From Curtobacterium sp. MCBA15_012 (GTDB lineage: Bacteria > Actinomycetota > Actinomycetes > Actinomycetales > Microbacteriaceae), in NCBI RefSeq assembly GCF_001864935.2, contig NZ_CP126267.1:1798001-1862000 (forward strand): a stretch of 64,000 nucleotides of DNA. The letters are read 5' to 3'. The notes below the pieces were generated by a model. It did no database searches, was not told the origin of the DNA, and was given only the letters and a program-made list of their open reading frames with translations. The position numbers were made by a program, and so were the translations under genes. Of the stretch, positions 11,841 through 19,717 are shown piece by piece; position 1 is the stretch's first letter, and every line of letters starts with the position of its first letter.

Positions 11841-11846
11841 TAGTCT
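11841..11846 (+). promoter_or_regulatory. -10 element of rel
   Basis: TAGTCT 40 bases before the rel ATG. A ribosome-binding site GGAGG is present at 11876-11880. Inferred from motif and spacing. Confidence 0.45.
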
Positions 11847-11886
11847 TGCTGGACCGTACCCGGAAACCGGTCGCTGGAGGCGCTTC

Positions 11887-14241
11887 ATGACGGACACCCG
11901 TGAGTCCACGCCCCAGGGCGGTCCTGCGCAACGAGCCGGTGGTCAGGACGCCAGTCGTCCCGGCTCGGCCCCGCGCCCGTCGAGTCCGCTCGGACCGAAC
12001 ACGACGGGGAACATCGGCTCGCTCCGGTCCCTCCTGCCGCGTCTGTTCTCGCGTGCGCAGCCCGCGGGCGCGGTCGACACGCTGATCCGCACGGTCCGTT
12101 CGCACCACCCCAAGGCCGACGTCACGCTCATCGAGCGGGCGTACTCGGTCGCCGAGCGCGCCCACGACGGGCAGAAGCGCAAGTCAGGTGAGCCCTACAT
12201 CACCCACCCGGTGGCGGTCGCGCAGATCCTCGCGGACCTCGGCATCGGCACGATCACGATCGCGGCGGCACTCCTCCACGACACGGTCGAGGACACCGAC
12301 TACCAGCTCGACCAGCTGCGCGCCGACTTCGGCGACGAGATCGCGATGCTCGTCGACGGCGTCACGAAGCTCGACAAGGTCAAGTACGGCGACAGCGCGC
12401 AGGCCGAGACCGTCCGCAAGATGGTCATCGCGATGTCGAAGGACATCCGCGTCCTCGTCATCAAGCTCGCCGACCGGCTGCACAACGCCCGGACCTGGGG
12501 CTTCGTCGAGTCCGCCTCGGCCACGCGCAAGGCCAAGGAGACGCTCGAGATCTACGCGCCCCTCGCGCACCGGCTCGGCATCCAGATGATCAAGCTGGAG
12601 CTCGAGGATCTGTCGTTCGCGGTCCTGCACCCGAAGCTCTACGTCGAGATCGACAGCCTGGTCAAGGAACGGCAGCCGAAGCGCGAGCAGTTCGTGCAGA
12701 ACGTCATCGGCACGCTCAAGAAGGACCTCAAGTCGTCGAAGATCCGCGGCGACGTGATGGGCCGACCGAAGCAGTACTACTCGATCTACCAGAAGATGAT
12801 CGTGCGCGGGCGCGAGTTCGACGAGATCTACGACCTGGTCGGCATCCGCGTCCTCGTGCCGACCGTGCGCGACTGCTACGCGATGCTCGGTTCGGTGCAC
12901 GCGCGGTGGACCCCGCTGCCCGGTCGCTTCAAGGACTACATCGCGACCCCGAAGTTCAACCTGTACCAGTCGCTGCACACCACGGTCCTCGGGCCGCAGG
13001 GGCGCGCGGTCGAGATCCAGATCCGCACGCACGAGATGCACCAGCGAGCCGAGTTCGGTGTCGCGGCGCACTGGAAGTACAAGCAGCGGGCGCAGGGCCG
13101 CGACGTCGACACGACGAGCACCGACGACCAGGACATGGCGTGGCTCGCCCACATCACCGACTGGCAGGCCGAGACGAGCGACCCGGGGGAGTTCCTCGAC
13201 TCGCTGCGGTACGAGATCGGTGCGAAGGAGACGTACGTCTTCACGCCCCAGGGCAAGGTCATCGGGCTCCCCGCAGGTGCCACCCCGGTCGACTTCGCCT
13301 ACGCCGTGCACACCGAGATCGGGCACCGCACGATGGGTGCGAAGGTCAACGGCCGCCTGGTGCCGCTCGAGAGCCAGCTCTCCAGCGGTGACGTCGTCGA
13401 GATCTTCACGTCGAAGAACCCCGACTCCGGGCCGAGCCAGGACTGGCTGACCTTCGTCCGGAGCCCCCGGGCCCGGAACAAGATCAAGCAGTGGTTCACG
13501 AAGGAGCGCCGCGAGGAAGCCATCGAGCAGGGTCGTGACGCGATCGCGCGGGCGATGCGCAAGCAGAACCTCCCGTTGCAGCGGATCATGAGCCAGGACT
13601 CCATCTCCGAGGTCGCGTCGTCGATGCGCTACGACGACGTCTCGGCGCTGTACGCGGCGATCGGCGAGGGACACGTCTCGACCCAGTCGGTCATCGAGAA
13701 GGTGCTCGGCAACGTGCAGACCGAGACCGAGACGGACGAGTCCGAGCTCGCCTTCCCCCGGCAGGTCACGAGCCGGCAGCTGCGCAACAGCGACAGCGGC
13801 GTGCTGGTCCGCGGTGCGCCGGACATCCTCGTCAAGCTCGCGAAGTGCTGCACCCCGGTGCCGGGCGACCAGATCGTCGGGTTCATCACCCGCGGCCAGG
13901 GCGTGTCGGTGCACCAGGCGTCGTGCACGAACGTGAAGTCGCTCATGAACGAGCCGGACCGGATGATCGAGGTCGAGTGGGCCCCGTCGTCCAAGTCGGT
14001 GTTCCTCGTGCAGATCCAGATCGAGGCGCTCGACCGTTCCGGTCTGCTCAGCGACGTCACGCGGGTCCTGACCGACCACCACGTGAACATCCTGTCGGCC
14101 ACGGTCTCGACCTCGTCCGACCGGCTCGCGCTGAGCCGGTTCGTGTTCGAGATGGGCGACACGACGCACCTCGACCGGGTCCTCAACGCGGTGCGCCGCA
14201 TCGACGCCGTCTACGACGTGTACCGGGTCAGCGCGGGCTGA
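11887..14241 (+). CDS. rel: bifunctional (p)ppGpp synthetase/hydrolase Rel
   Basis: Stringent-response enzyme making and degrading (p)ppGpp. The 784-residue protein has a disordered N-terminus, then an HD hydrolase domain with HDTVED at 131-136, a synthetase domain with RFKDYIATPK and NLYQSLHTTV, a TGS domain (ETYVFTPQGKVIGLPAGATPVDFAYAVHT in part), a conserved-cysteine region (KLAKCCTPVPGD) and a C-terminal ACT domain. Both catalytic halves look intact, so it is the long bifunctional actinobacterial form. The final codons and the stop lie in the first unit of a tandem repeat that continues downstream. Confidence 0.97.
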   Translation: MTDTRESTPQGGPAQRAGGQDASRPGSAPRPSSPLGPNTTGNIGSLRSLLPRLFSRAQPAGAVDTLIRTVRSHHPKADVTLIERAYSVAERAHDGQKRKSGEPYITHPVAVAQILADLGIGTITIAAALLHDTVEDTDYQLDQLRADFGDEIAMLVDGVTKLDKVKYGDSAQAETVRKMVIAMSKDIRVLVIKLADRLHNARTWGFVESASATRKAKETLEIYAPLAHRLGIQMIKLELEDLSFAVLHPKLYVEIDSLVKERQPKREQFVQNVIGTLKKDLKSSKIRGDVMGRPKQYYSIYQKMIVRGREFDEIYDLVGIRVLVPTVRDCYAMLGSVHARWTPLPGRFKDYIATPKFNLYQSLHTTVLGPQGRAVEIQIRTHEMHQRAEFGVAAHWKYKQRAQGRDVDTTSTDDQDMAWLAHITDWQAETSDPGEFLDSLRYEIGAKETYVFTPQGKVIGLPAGATPVDFAYAVHTEIGHRTMGAKVNGRLVPLESQLSSGDVVEIFTSKNPDSGPSQDWLTFVRSPRARNKIKQWFTKERREEAIEQGRDAIARAMRKQNLPLQRIMSQDSISEVASSMRYDDVSALYAAIGEGHVSTQSVIEKVLGNVQTETETDESELAFPRQVTSRQLRNSDSGVLVRGAPDILVKLAKCCTPVPGDQIVGFITRGQGVSVHQASCTNVKSLMNEPDRMIEVEWAPSSKSVFLVQIQIEALDRSGLLSDVTRVLTDHHVNILSATVSTSSDRLALSRFVFEMGDTTHLDRVLNAVRRIDAVYDVYRVSAG

Positions 14242-14340
14242 ACCTCCGGGTCAGCGCGGGCTGAGCCTCCGGGTCAGCGCGGGCTGAGCCTCCGGGTCGT
14301 CGTGCGGCCGAGCCTCCGGGTCGTCGTGCGGCCGAGCCCT
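14223..14340 (+). repeat. tandem repeat over the rel stop codon
   Basis: Five units starting CCGGGTC: three of 23 bp (14223-14245, 14246-14268, 14269-14291) sharing CCGGGTCAGCGCGGGCTGA, then diverged units of 24 and 25 bp (14292-14315, 14316-14340). Unit 1 contains the last rel codons and stop, so the array looks like serial duplication of the gene end. Confidence 0.9.
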
Positions 14341-14392
14341 CCGGGTCGGCGAGCCGCTGTGCCCCACCACACCGGTCGGGCTGACCTGCCGG

Positions 14393-14953
14393 TCAGGACC
14401 GGGTCGGTCCGGCTCGGCCGGTCAGGGTCCGGAGCCGTCGCGCGGCCTGGCGCACCATCGGGACGGTACCGAGCGCGTCGAGCGCCGCGTGCACGGCGTC
14501 CTCGTCGACCGTGCCGGTCACCAGCAGGCCGTGCACCGCACCGGCGGACGCGTCGTCGAAGCCGTCCTGCACCCGGAGCAGGTCGACCGCCGTGCGCAAC
14601 GGTGTGGTGACGGCGACCGTCCCGAACCGGACGACGTCGGTCGGCGGGAGTCGGACCTCGCGCAGGCGCACGTCCGGGTCCACCGGCACGCGGACGCGCG
14701 ACGGCAGGCTGACCTCGAGGGGCTCGGGTGCCCGCGAGCACGCGCCCCAGATCCAGGCGGCACTGCGCCCGCTCGCGACGAGCCGCGGGTCCGGCAGACG
14801 CCAGCCGTGCGCAGCGGCTCGGAGGGCAGGGTCCTGGGGCTCGGCGGGGGAGGCCCAGCACGGCCCCACCGCGACGAGCTCCCCGGCGAGGACCGCCGCG
14901 TGCAGCTCGGCGACCGGCCAGTCGTCGCTGGTCACGAGGCGGGGCGACGACAC
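14393..14953 (-). CDS. AbiEi antitoxin-like protein without partner
   Basis: Hypothetical protein of 186 residues resembling the actinobacterial AbiEi-type proteins (antitoxin component of type IV toxin-antitoxin systems): a low-complexity N-terminal part with DWPVAELHAAVLAGELVAVG, then PDPRLVASGRSAAWIWGA and the hallmark TPLRTAVDLLR. No AbiEii nucleotidyltransferase toxin is adjacent, and the neighbouring minus-strand gene is a sugar kinase. Start chosen as the GTG at 14953, which has CAGGAT 6 bases upstream (leaderless layout); an in-frame ATG lies at 14974. Family assignment is by pattern memory, so moderate. Confidence 0.6.
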   Translation of the reverse strand: MSSPRLVTSDDWPVAELHAAVLAGELVAVGPCWASPAEPQDPALRAAAHGWRLPDPRLVASGRSAAWIWGACSRAPEPLEVSLPSRVRVPVDPDVRLREVRLPPTDVVRFGTVAVTTPLRTAVDLLRVQDGFDDASAGAVHGLLVTGTVDEDAVHAALDALGTVPMVRQAARRLRTLTGRAGPTRS

Positions 14954-14959
14954 CCGCTC

Positions 14960-14965
14960 ATCCTG
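14960..14965 (-). promoter_or_regulatory. -10-like element of the AbiEi-like gene, leaderless
   Basis: On the minus strand CAGGAT, six bases, then GTG. It matches other leaderless starts in the window. Weak hexamer (C in place of T). Confidence 0.35.
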
Positions 14966-15028
14966 CCCGACCATGCCCGTCGGCTGCACCCCCTGTGGAG
15001 AGCGACCGAGCACCGCCGGTGCCTCGGC

Positions 15029-16012
15029 TCAGCGCAGCACGTCGGCCCGGTGCACGAGCGCGGCTGCACCGATGAGCGGCCCGTCCTGCGACAGCCCGGT
15101 CGGCACGATCTGCACCTTCGTCACGAACCCGAACTCGACGCGCTCGGCGACCGCCTCGCGGGCGTACGCGAACAGGTCGGGGCTGACGTGCGAGAACCCG
15201 CCGCCGATCGCGACGACCTCGAGGTCGACCAGGCTCGCGGCGGACGCGATGGCCTGTCCGAGCGCCCGACCACTGCGCCGGACGGCTGCGACCGCGACCT
15301 CGTCGTCGGCGGCGTACGCAGCCGCGAGCTCCTCGCCCGTGGTCCCGGTGAAGCCCTGGCGTCGGGCCCAGGCGACGGTCTTCGGGCCGCTCGCGACGGC
15401 CTCGAGGCAGCCGGTCCCACCGCAGGCGCACGGGTCGTCGTACCCGCCGCACTCGACGTGCCCGATGTGCCCGGCGTTGCCGGTGGGCCCGCTCACGGTG
15501 CGGCCGTGCAGGATCAGCCCGCCGCCGACACCGGTCGAGACGATCATGCCCATCACGTGGTCGTGGCCCTGCGCGGCGCCGACCCAGTGCTCGGCGAGCG
15601 TGATCGCGAGGCCGTCCATGCGGAGCGTCACCGGCACACCGGCCGGCACGTGCGCGGCGACACGGTCGCGCAGCGGGTAACCGCGCCAGACGGGCATGTT
15701 GAGCGGCGACACCAGGCCGTGCTGCTCGTCGACCGGTCCCGCCGAGCCGACGCCGACACCGACCAGTTCGGCGTCCGCGGGCAGCGCCGCGAGGGCGCTC
15801 GTGACGACCTGGTCGACTGCGGCCTGCAGCTCCTCCGAGGTCCGGCCGGGCCCGGTCGGGCTGCGGAAGCGCGTGGCCGGCAGGACGACGCCGTCGTCGG
15901 AGACGAGGGCCGCCTCGACCTTCGTGCCGCCCAGGTCGACGGCGAGGGCCAGGCGTGCGCCGGCGGTGGTCGGACCGGTGGTCGCCGGTTCCGGGGACGA
16001 GGTGGTGGTCAT
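15029..16012 (-). CDS. ROK family sugar kinase (glucokinase/NagK-like)
   Basis: ATP-dependent sugar kinase of 327 residues. The phosphate-binding DLGGTK lies at 26-31, followed by VGVGSAGPVD, the sugar-binding TGVGGGLIL, and the ROK zinc motif with a His (GHIGHVECGG) and CACGGTGCLEAVAS. No N-terminal HTH is present, so it is an enzyme rather than a NagC-type repressor. Probable substrate glucose or an N-acetylated amino sugar, not resolvable from sequence. Start at 16012 has GGAGCGCGC upstream. Longer upstream open frame overlaps deoC and is not used. Confidence 0.9.
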   Translation of the reverse strand: MTTTSSPEPATTGPTTAGARLALAVDLGGTKVEAALVSDDGVVLPATRFRSPTGPGRTSEELQAAVDQVVTSALAALPADAELVGVGVGSAGPVDEQHGLVSPLNMPVWRGYPLRDRVAAHVPAGVPVTLRMDGLAITLAEHWVGAAQGHDHVMGMIVSTGVGGGLILHGRTVSGPTGNAGHIGHVECGGYDDPCACGGTGCLEAVASGPKTVAWARRQGFTGTTGEELAAAYAADDEVAVAAVRRSGRALGQAIASAASLVDLEVVAIGGGFSHVSPDLFAYAREAVAERVEFGFVTKVQIVPTGLSQDGPLIGAAALVHRADVLR

Positions 16013-16138
16013 GCGCGCTCCGATGCGGCGGATGGACGGGAGGCCCGGCCCGGCTCGGTGACGTTCGTCGCGTCCGGCACGGCTCGGTCCGGTGGTGGTG
16101 GGTGCTCTCGATCGCAGGTGCGGACGGGAGCAGGGTGT

Positions 16139-16169
16139 CCCGCCCACCCGGCTGTGCCGGGTGGGCGGG
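16139..16169 (-). terminator. terminator of deoC
   Basis: Perfect 14-bp stem (arms CCCGCCCACCCGGC and complement) with a TGT loop, 6 bases after the deoC stop. GC-only hairpin without a T-run, as typical for actinobacteria. Confidence 0.75.
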
Positions 16170-16175
16170 TCGACG

Positions 16176-16922
16176 TCAGTAGGACGACGTGTCGTCGCCC
16201 GCGGTCGACGCGGTGCCCGTCGCGGCGCGGTGGGCGACCTCGTCGAGGATGCGTGCCGACGCGCTCGTGCCGATGCGGTCCGCACCCGCCTCGACCATCG
16301 CGAGCAGGGTGTCGAGGCCGCGGACACCGCCGGAGGCCTTGACGCCCGTGTCGGGCCCGACGGTCTCGCGCATGAGGCGGATGTGCTCGACGGTCGCGCC
16401 GCCGCCGGCGAAGCCCGTCGAGGTCTTCACGAACGCGGCACCGGCCGACTGCGCGGCACGGCAGGCGGCGACGACCTCGTCGTCGGTGAGGAACGCGGTC
16501 TCGAGGATCACCTTGACGACGGTGTCACCGGCGGCGTCGACGACCGCGCGGACGTCCTGCTCGACGCGGGCCCAGTCACCGGAGCGGGCGGCGCCGATGT
16601 CCTGCACCATGTCGAGCTCGAACGCGCCGTCGGCGAGTGCCTGCAGCGACTCGGCGACCTTGGTCGCGGTGGTCGTCGTGCCGTGCGGGAAGCCGATGAC
16701 CGTCCCGACGCCGACGCCGGTGCCGCGGAGGCGTTCGACCGCGTGCGCGACGTCGCTCGGACGGACGCACACGCTGAACACGCGGTGCGCCGCGGCCTCG
16801 TCGAGCTGCGCGTCGACGTCGTCGCGGGTCAGCTCGGGCTTGAGGATCGCGTGGTCGATGAGGGCACGGACGGCATCGGCGTCGAGGGCGACCGGACCGG
16901 CGGGGGAGGCTGCGTTGTCCAC
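16176..16922 (-). CDS. deoC: deoxyribose-phosphate aldolase
   Basis: Cleaves 2-deoxyribose 5-phosphate to acetaldehyde and glyceraldehyde 3-phosphate in deoxynucleoside breakdown. The 248-residue TIM barrel has Schiff-base Lys166 in FVKTSTGF, proton-relay Lys195 in GVKASGGVR, and Asp104 in ELDMV. The usual HTxLKP near the N-terminus is HAILKP here. GTG start at 16922 is supported by TAGGCT six bases upstream and no ribosome-binding site. It diverges from the SDR gene at 16965 with only 42 bases between start codons. Confidence 0.96.
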   Translation of the reverse strand: MDNAASPAGPVALDADAVRALIDHAILKPELTRDDVDAQLDEAAAHRVFSVCVRPSDVAHAVERLRGTGVGVGTVIGFPHGTTTTATKVAESLQALADGAFELDMVQDIGAARSGDWARVEQDVRAVVDAAGDTVVKVILETAFLTDDEVVAACRAAQSAGAAFVKTSTGFAGGGATVEHIRLMRETVGPDTGVKASGGVRGLDTLLAMVEAGADRIGTSASARILDEVAHRAATGTASTAGDDTSSY

Positions 16923-16928
16923 CCGGCA

Positions 16929-16934
16929 AGCCTA
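16929..16934 (-). promoter_or_regulatory. -10 element of deoC, leaderless
   Basis: On the minus strand TAGGCT, six bases, GTG. It lies 17 bases from the opposite-strand -10 of the SDR gene, so the two promoters overlap and may compete. Confidence 0.5.
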
Positions 16935-16951
16935 CCCGGAGGCGGCGCGCG

Positions 16952-16957
16952 TACCGT
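16952..16957 (+). promoter_or_regulatory. -10 element of the SDR-DUF2867 operon, leaderless
   Basis: TACCGT, seven bases, ATG at 16965, with no ribosome-binding site. Back to back with the deoC promoter. Confidence 0.45.
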
Positions 16958-16964
16958 GCCCTGC

Positions 16965-18497
16965 ATGCAGGTCCTCGTCACCGGCGCCACCGGCTACATC
17001 GGTGGTCGGCTCGTCCCCCGTCTCCTCGAAGCCGGACACCAGGTCCGGGTGTTCGTCCGCACCCCGCGGAAGCTGCAGGACGTCCCCTGGCACGACGACG
17101 TCGAGGTCGCCGCGGGTGACCTGCAGGACGCCGAGGCCGTCCGTGCCGCCGTGCAGGGCGTCGAGGCCGTCTACTACCTGGCGCACGCGATGGGCGCAGA
17201 CGGCGACTTCGAGCAGGCCGAGCGCGACGCCGTGGAGACGATGGCGCGCGAGGGCCGGGACGCCGGGGTGCGGCGCTTCGTGTACCTCGGTGGCCTGCAC
17301 CCGGAGGGCGAGCTGTCGAAGCACCTCCGCAGCCGCAAGGAGGTCGGCGACGTGCTGCTCGCGTCGGGCGTCCCGACGATCGCGTACCAGGCCGGCGTCG
17401 TCATCGGCTCGGGGAGCACCTCGTTCGAGATGATCCGCCACGTGACCGACGTCCTGCCGTGGATGCCGGCGCCCCGGTGGGTCCGGAACCGGATCCAGCC
17501 GATCGCGGTGCGCGACGTCCTGTACTACCTCGTCGCCGCGCTCGACATCCCCGCCGACGTGAACCGGACCTTCGACATCGGCGGTCCCGACGTCCTCAAG
17601 TACGGGCAGATGCTCAACGGCTACGCGGTCGAGGCGAAGCTGCCCCAGCGGCGCTTCACGGTGCTGCCCGTCCTGACCCCCGGGCTGTCCGCGCACTGGT
17701 TCAACATCGTGACCCCCATCCCGAAGAAGCTCGCGACGCCGATCATCGAGTCGCTGCAGTTCGAGTGCGTCCAGCGCGAGCACGACATCGACGACCTCGT
17801 GCCCCGGCCCGAGGGCGGGCTCACCTCGTACCGACGTGCGGTCCGTCTGGCGCTCGCGCGGATGCGGTCGGGCGAGGTCGAGACGAGCTGGCGGAGCGCG
17901 ACCCTGTCGGCCACCCCCGCCGACCCGCTGCCGAGCGACCCCGACTGGGCGGGCCACACCGTCTACGTCGACGACCGCCGACGGCACACGTCCGCGTCCG
18001 CCGAGGACGTCTGGCGCGTCGTCGAGGGCATCGGCGGCGACAACGGCTGGTACTCGTTCCCGCTGGCGTGGGTCGCCCGCGGCTGGATGGACAAGCTCGC
18101 CGGCGGGGTCGGCCTGAGCCGCGGCCGTCGCGACCCGAAGCGCCTCGAGCAGGGCGACGCACTCGACTGGTGGCGCGTCGAACGCCTCGAGCGCGGCCGG
18201 TACCTCCGCCTCCGCGCCGAGTTCAAGTCGCCGGGCCGCGCGTGGCTCGAGATGACCGTCACCCCGAACGAGGCCGGCGGCAGCGACTACCACCAGCGTG
18301 CTATCTACTTCCCGCAGGGCCTGTCCGGTCGGCTGTACTGGTACGGGATCCTGCCCTTCCACGGCGTGATCTTCCCCGGCATGGTCGAGCGGATCACGGC
18401 GGCCGCCGAGCGGGAGTCCGAGCACACGGAGTCGACGGGGCGGAACTGGACCCAGCATGATGGGACCCAGCAACCCGCACACGAGGAGGCAGCATGA
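16965..18497 (+). CDS. SDR family oxidoreductase fused to a DUF2867 domain
   Basis: Two-domain protein of 510 residues. The N-terminal 290 residues are an atypical NAD(P)-binding Rossmann domain opening MQVLVTGATGYIGGRL, with YYLAHAMG and a FVYLGGLHPEG strand. The C-terminal half is the DUF2867-type domain (WWRVERLERGRYLRLRAEFKSPGRAWLE in part, PFHGVIFPGMVERI). The substrate is unknown; relatives are annotated as NAD(P)H-binding proteins. It overlaps the GDSL hydrolase by 4 bases (ATGA), so the two are coupled. A Gln/His-rich tail of about 20 residues is unconserved. Confidence 0.85.
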   Translation: MQVLVTGATGYIGGRLVPRLLEAGHQVRVFVRTPRKLQDVPWHDDVEVAAGDLQDAEAVRAAVQGVEAVYYLAHAMGADGDFEQAERDAVETMAREGRDAGVRRFVYLGGLHPEGELSKHLRSRKEVGDVLLASGVPTIAYQAGVVIGSGSTSFEMIRHVTDVLPWMPAPRWVRNRIQPIAVRDVLYYLVAALDIPADVNRTFDIGGPDVLKYGQMLNGYAVEAKLPQRRFTVLPVLTPGLSAHWFNIVTPIPKKLATPIIESLQFECVQREHDIDDLVPRPEGGLTSYRRAVRLALARMRSGEVETSWRSATLSATPADPLPSDPDWAGHTVYVDDRRRHTSASAEDVWRVVEGIGGDNGWYSFPLAWVARGWMDKLAGGVGLSRGRRDPKRLEQGDALDWWRVERLERGRYLRLRAEFKSPGRAWLEMTVTPNEAGGSDYHQRAIYFPQGLSGRLYWYGILPFHGVIFPGMVERITAAAERESEHTESTGRNWTQHDGTQQPAHEEAA

Positions 18498-19093
18498 CCG
18501 CGCAGGCCGCGACCGAGCACCAGGGCACCGTCCTGTTCCTCGGCGACAGCATCACCGAGCAGGGGTCGTGGGACCAGTGGCTCCCGGGCGAACGCACCGT
18601 CAACCAGGGTGTCGGGGGTGACACCACCGACGGCGTGCTCGCGCGCCTCGACGACGTGGTCGCCGCGAAGCCCGAGTCGATCGTGCTCCTCATCGGCACG
18701 AACGACTTCGGCAACCACCGGTCGAGCGTCGAGCACGTCGTCCGCGGCGTCGAGTCGATCCTCGTCACCCTCCGCCGCGAGCTACCGGGCGTCCGCCTGC
18801 TCCTCGTGTCGATCCTGCCGCGCCAGGCAGACTGGTCCGCCAAGATCGAGGAGGCGAACCGGCACCTGCGCCAGTTCGTCGCCACGTGCCACGCGCAGTA
18901 CCTCGACCTGTGGCCGGCGCTGGCCGACGGTGACCACCTCGACGAACGCTTCACCGAGGACGGCCTGCACCTGACCGAGGACGGCTACCGCGCCGTCGTC
19001 GACGAGCTCGTCCCGGCACTCGAGCGTCTGCGCGGGCTCCCGCCGATGTCCCGACCGATCCAGGCGATCGACCTCGAGGAGGCCGACGCCTGA
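18494..19093 (+). CDS. SGNH/GDSL hydrolase family protein
   Basis: Serine esterase or lipase-fold hydrolase of 199 residues. Block I GDSITEQG carries nucleophile Ser19, block II includes GVGGDTT, block III GTNDFGN provides the oxyanion Asn, and block V EDGLHLTEDGY provides catalytic Asp and His. No signal peptide, so cytosolic. The substrate is unknown. It lies between the SDR-DUF2867 gene and a small membrane protein gene, overlapping both (ATGA and TGATG), so all three form one translationally coupled operon. Confidence 0.9.
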   Translation: MTAQAATEHQGTVLFLGDSITEQGSWDQWLPGERTVNQGVGGDTTDGVLARLDDVVAAKPESIVLLIGTNDFGNHRSSVEHVVRGVESILVTLRRELPGVRLLLVSILPRQADWSAKIEEANRHLRQFVATCHAQYLDLWPALADGDHLDERFTEDGLHLTEDGYRAVVDELVPALERLRGLPPMSRPIQAIDLEEADA

Positions 19094-19542
19094 TGGCGCG
19101 GAAGGGTCGCCCCCCGGCGGGGTCGTCGCTGCACGGCGTCCCGGCGGGTCCGACCCGGTCCGCCGCGGGTCGCACGGCCCCCGTGGGCGGTGCCACGGGT
19201 ACACCCGGGTACACGCGTCCCGCCCTGGCCCCGTCGCTGCTGGCAGCGATCGTCCTGCTCGCCTGCGTCGCCGTGATCGACTCGTCGGCGTTCGTGTTCG
19301 CGCGCTGGGGCATCACGGTGCTCGCGCTGATCGTGCTCGTCTTCGCCGTGCGCGGGCGGGTCTGGTGGGCCGCGGTGCTGACCGCCGCGATCGCGGTGTG
19401 CTGGAACCCCGTGGTGGTCGTGCCGATCCCGGGGCAGGTCTGGGCAGCCCTGCAGCTGCTCGCCGCGGCCCTGTTCATCGTCGTGGGGATCGTCGTGAAG
19501 GTGCCCCGCGGGACGGACGCGACCACCGCCTCCCGTCCCTGA
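19093..19542 (+). CDS. small membrane protein (DUF6804-like)
   Basis: Protein of 149 residues with a basic, Pro/Gly-rich N-terminus of about 45 residues and four predicted hydrophobic segments: LAPSLLAAIVLLACVAV, the ITVLALIVLVFAV region, VWWAAVLTAAIAVCW and QLLAAALFIVVGIVV. The WNPVVVVPIPGQVWAALQ segment resembles small actinobacterial membrane proteins annotated DUF6804, recalled rather than searched. ATG overlaps the GDSL stop. Function unknown; the operon suggests a link with the upstream oxidoreductase and hydrolase. Confidence 0.75.
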   Translation: MARKGRPPAGSSLHGVPAGPTRSAAGRTAPVGGATGTPGYTRPALAPSLLAAIVLLACVAVIDSSAFVFARWGITVLALIVLVFAVRGRVWWAAVLTAAIAVCWNPVVVVPIPGQVWAALQLLAAALFIVVGIVVKVPRGTDATTASRP

Positions 19543-19666
19543 CCGGCGACCGACCGCCGGCCGCGGGACGGAGCCGGGACCGGCCTCCGGACCGCACCCG
19601 GGCACCCGCCTCCCGCAGGCCGGGCGGCCCAGCGGTGCCGCGCGGACCGGGCCGCCGTCCGGACGG

Positions 19667-19672
19667 TAGGAT
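19667..19672 (+). promoter_or_regulatory. -10 element of the Stealth gene
   Basis: TAGGAT 45 bases before the ATG at 19718. The inferred leader has a GAAGGG ribosome-binding site. The gap 19543-19717 otherwise shows only GC-rich sequence. Confidence 0.4.
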
Positions 19673-19717
19673 CGGGAAGGTCGGGCGCAGGGCCCGACGG
19701 CGACCCGAAGGGCATGG

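Noticed and set aside
14242..14392. Extension of rel by repeat-encoded peptide
   Set aside because: Each of the first three repeat units carries an in-frame or nearby TGA and the first ends rel, so readthrough protein is not supported.
16013..16327. N-terminal HTH extension of the ROK protein (NagC-like repressor)
   Set aside because: The longer frame is Arg/Pro/Thr-rich, overlaps deoC and its terminator, and contains no helix-turn-helix.
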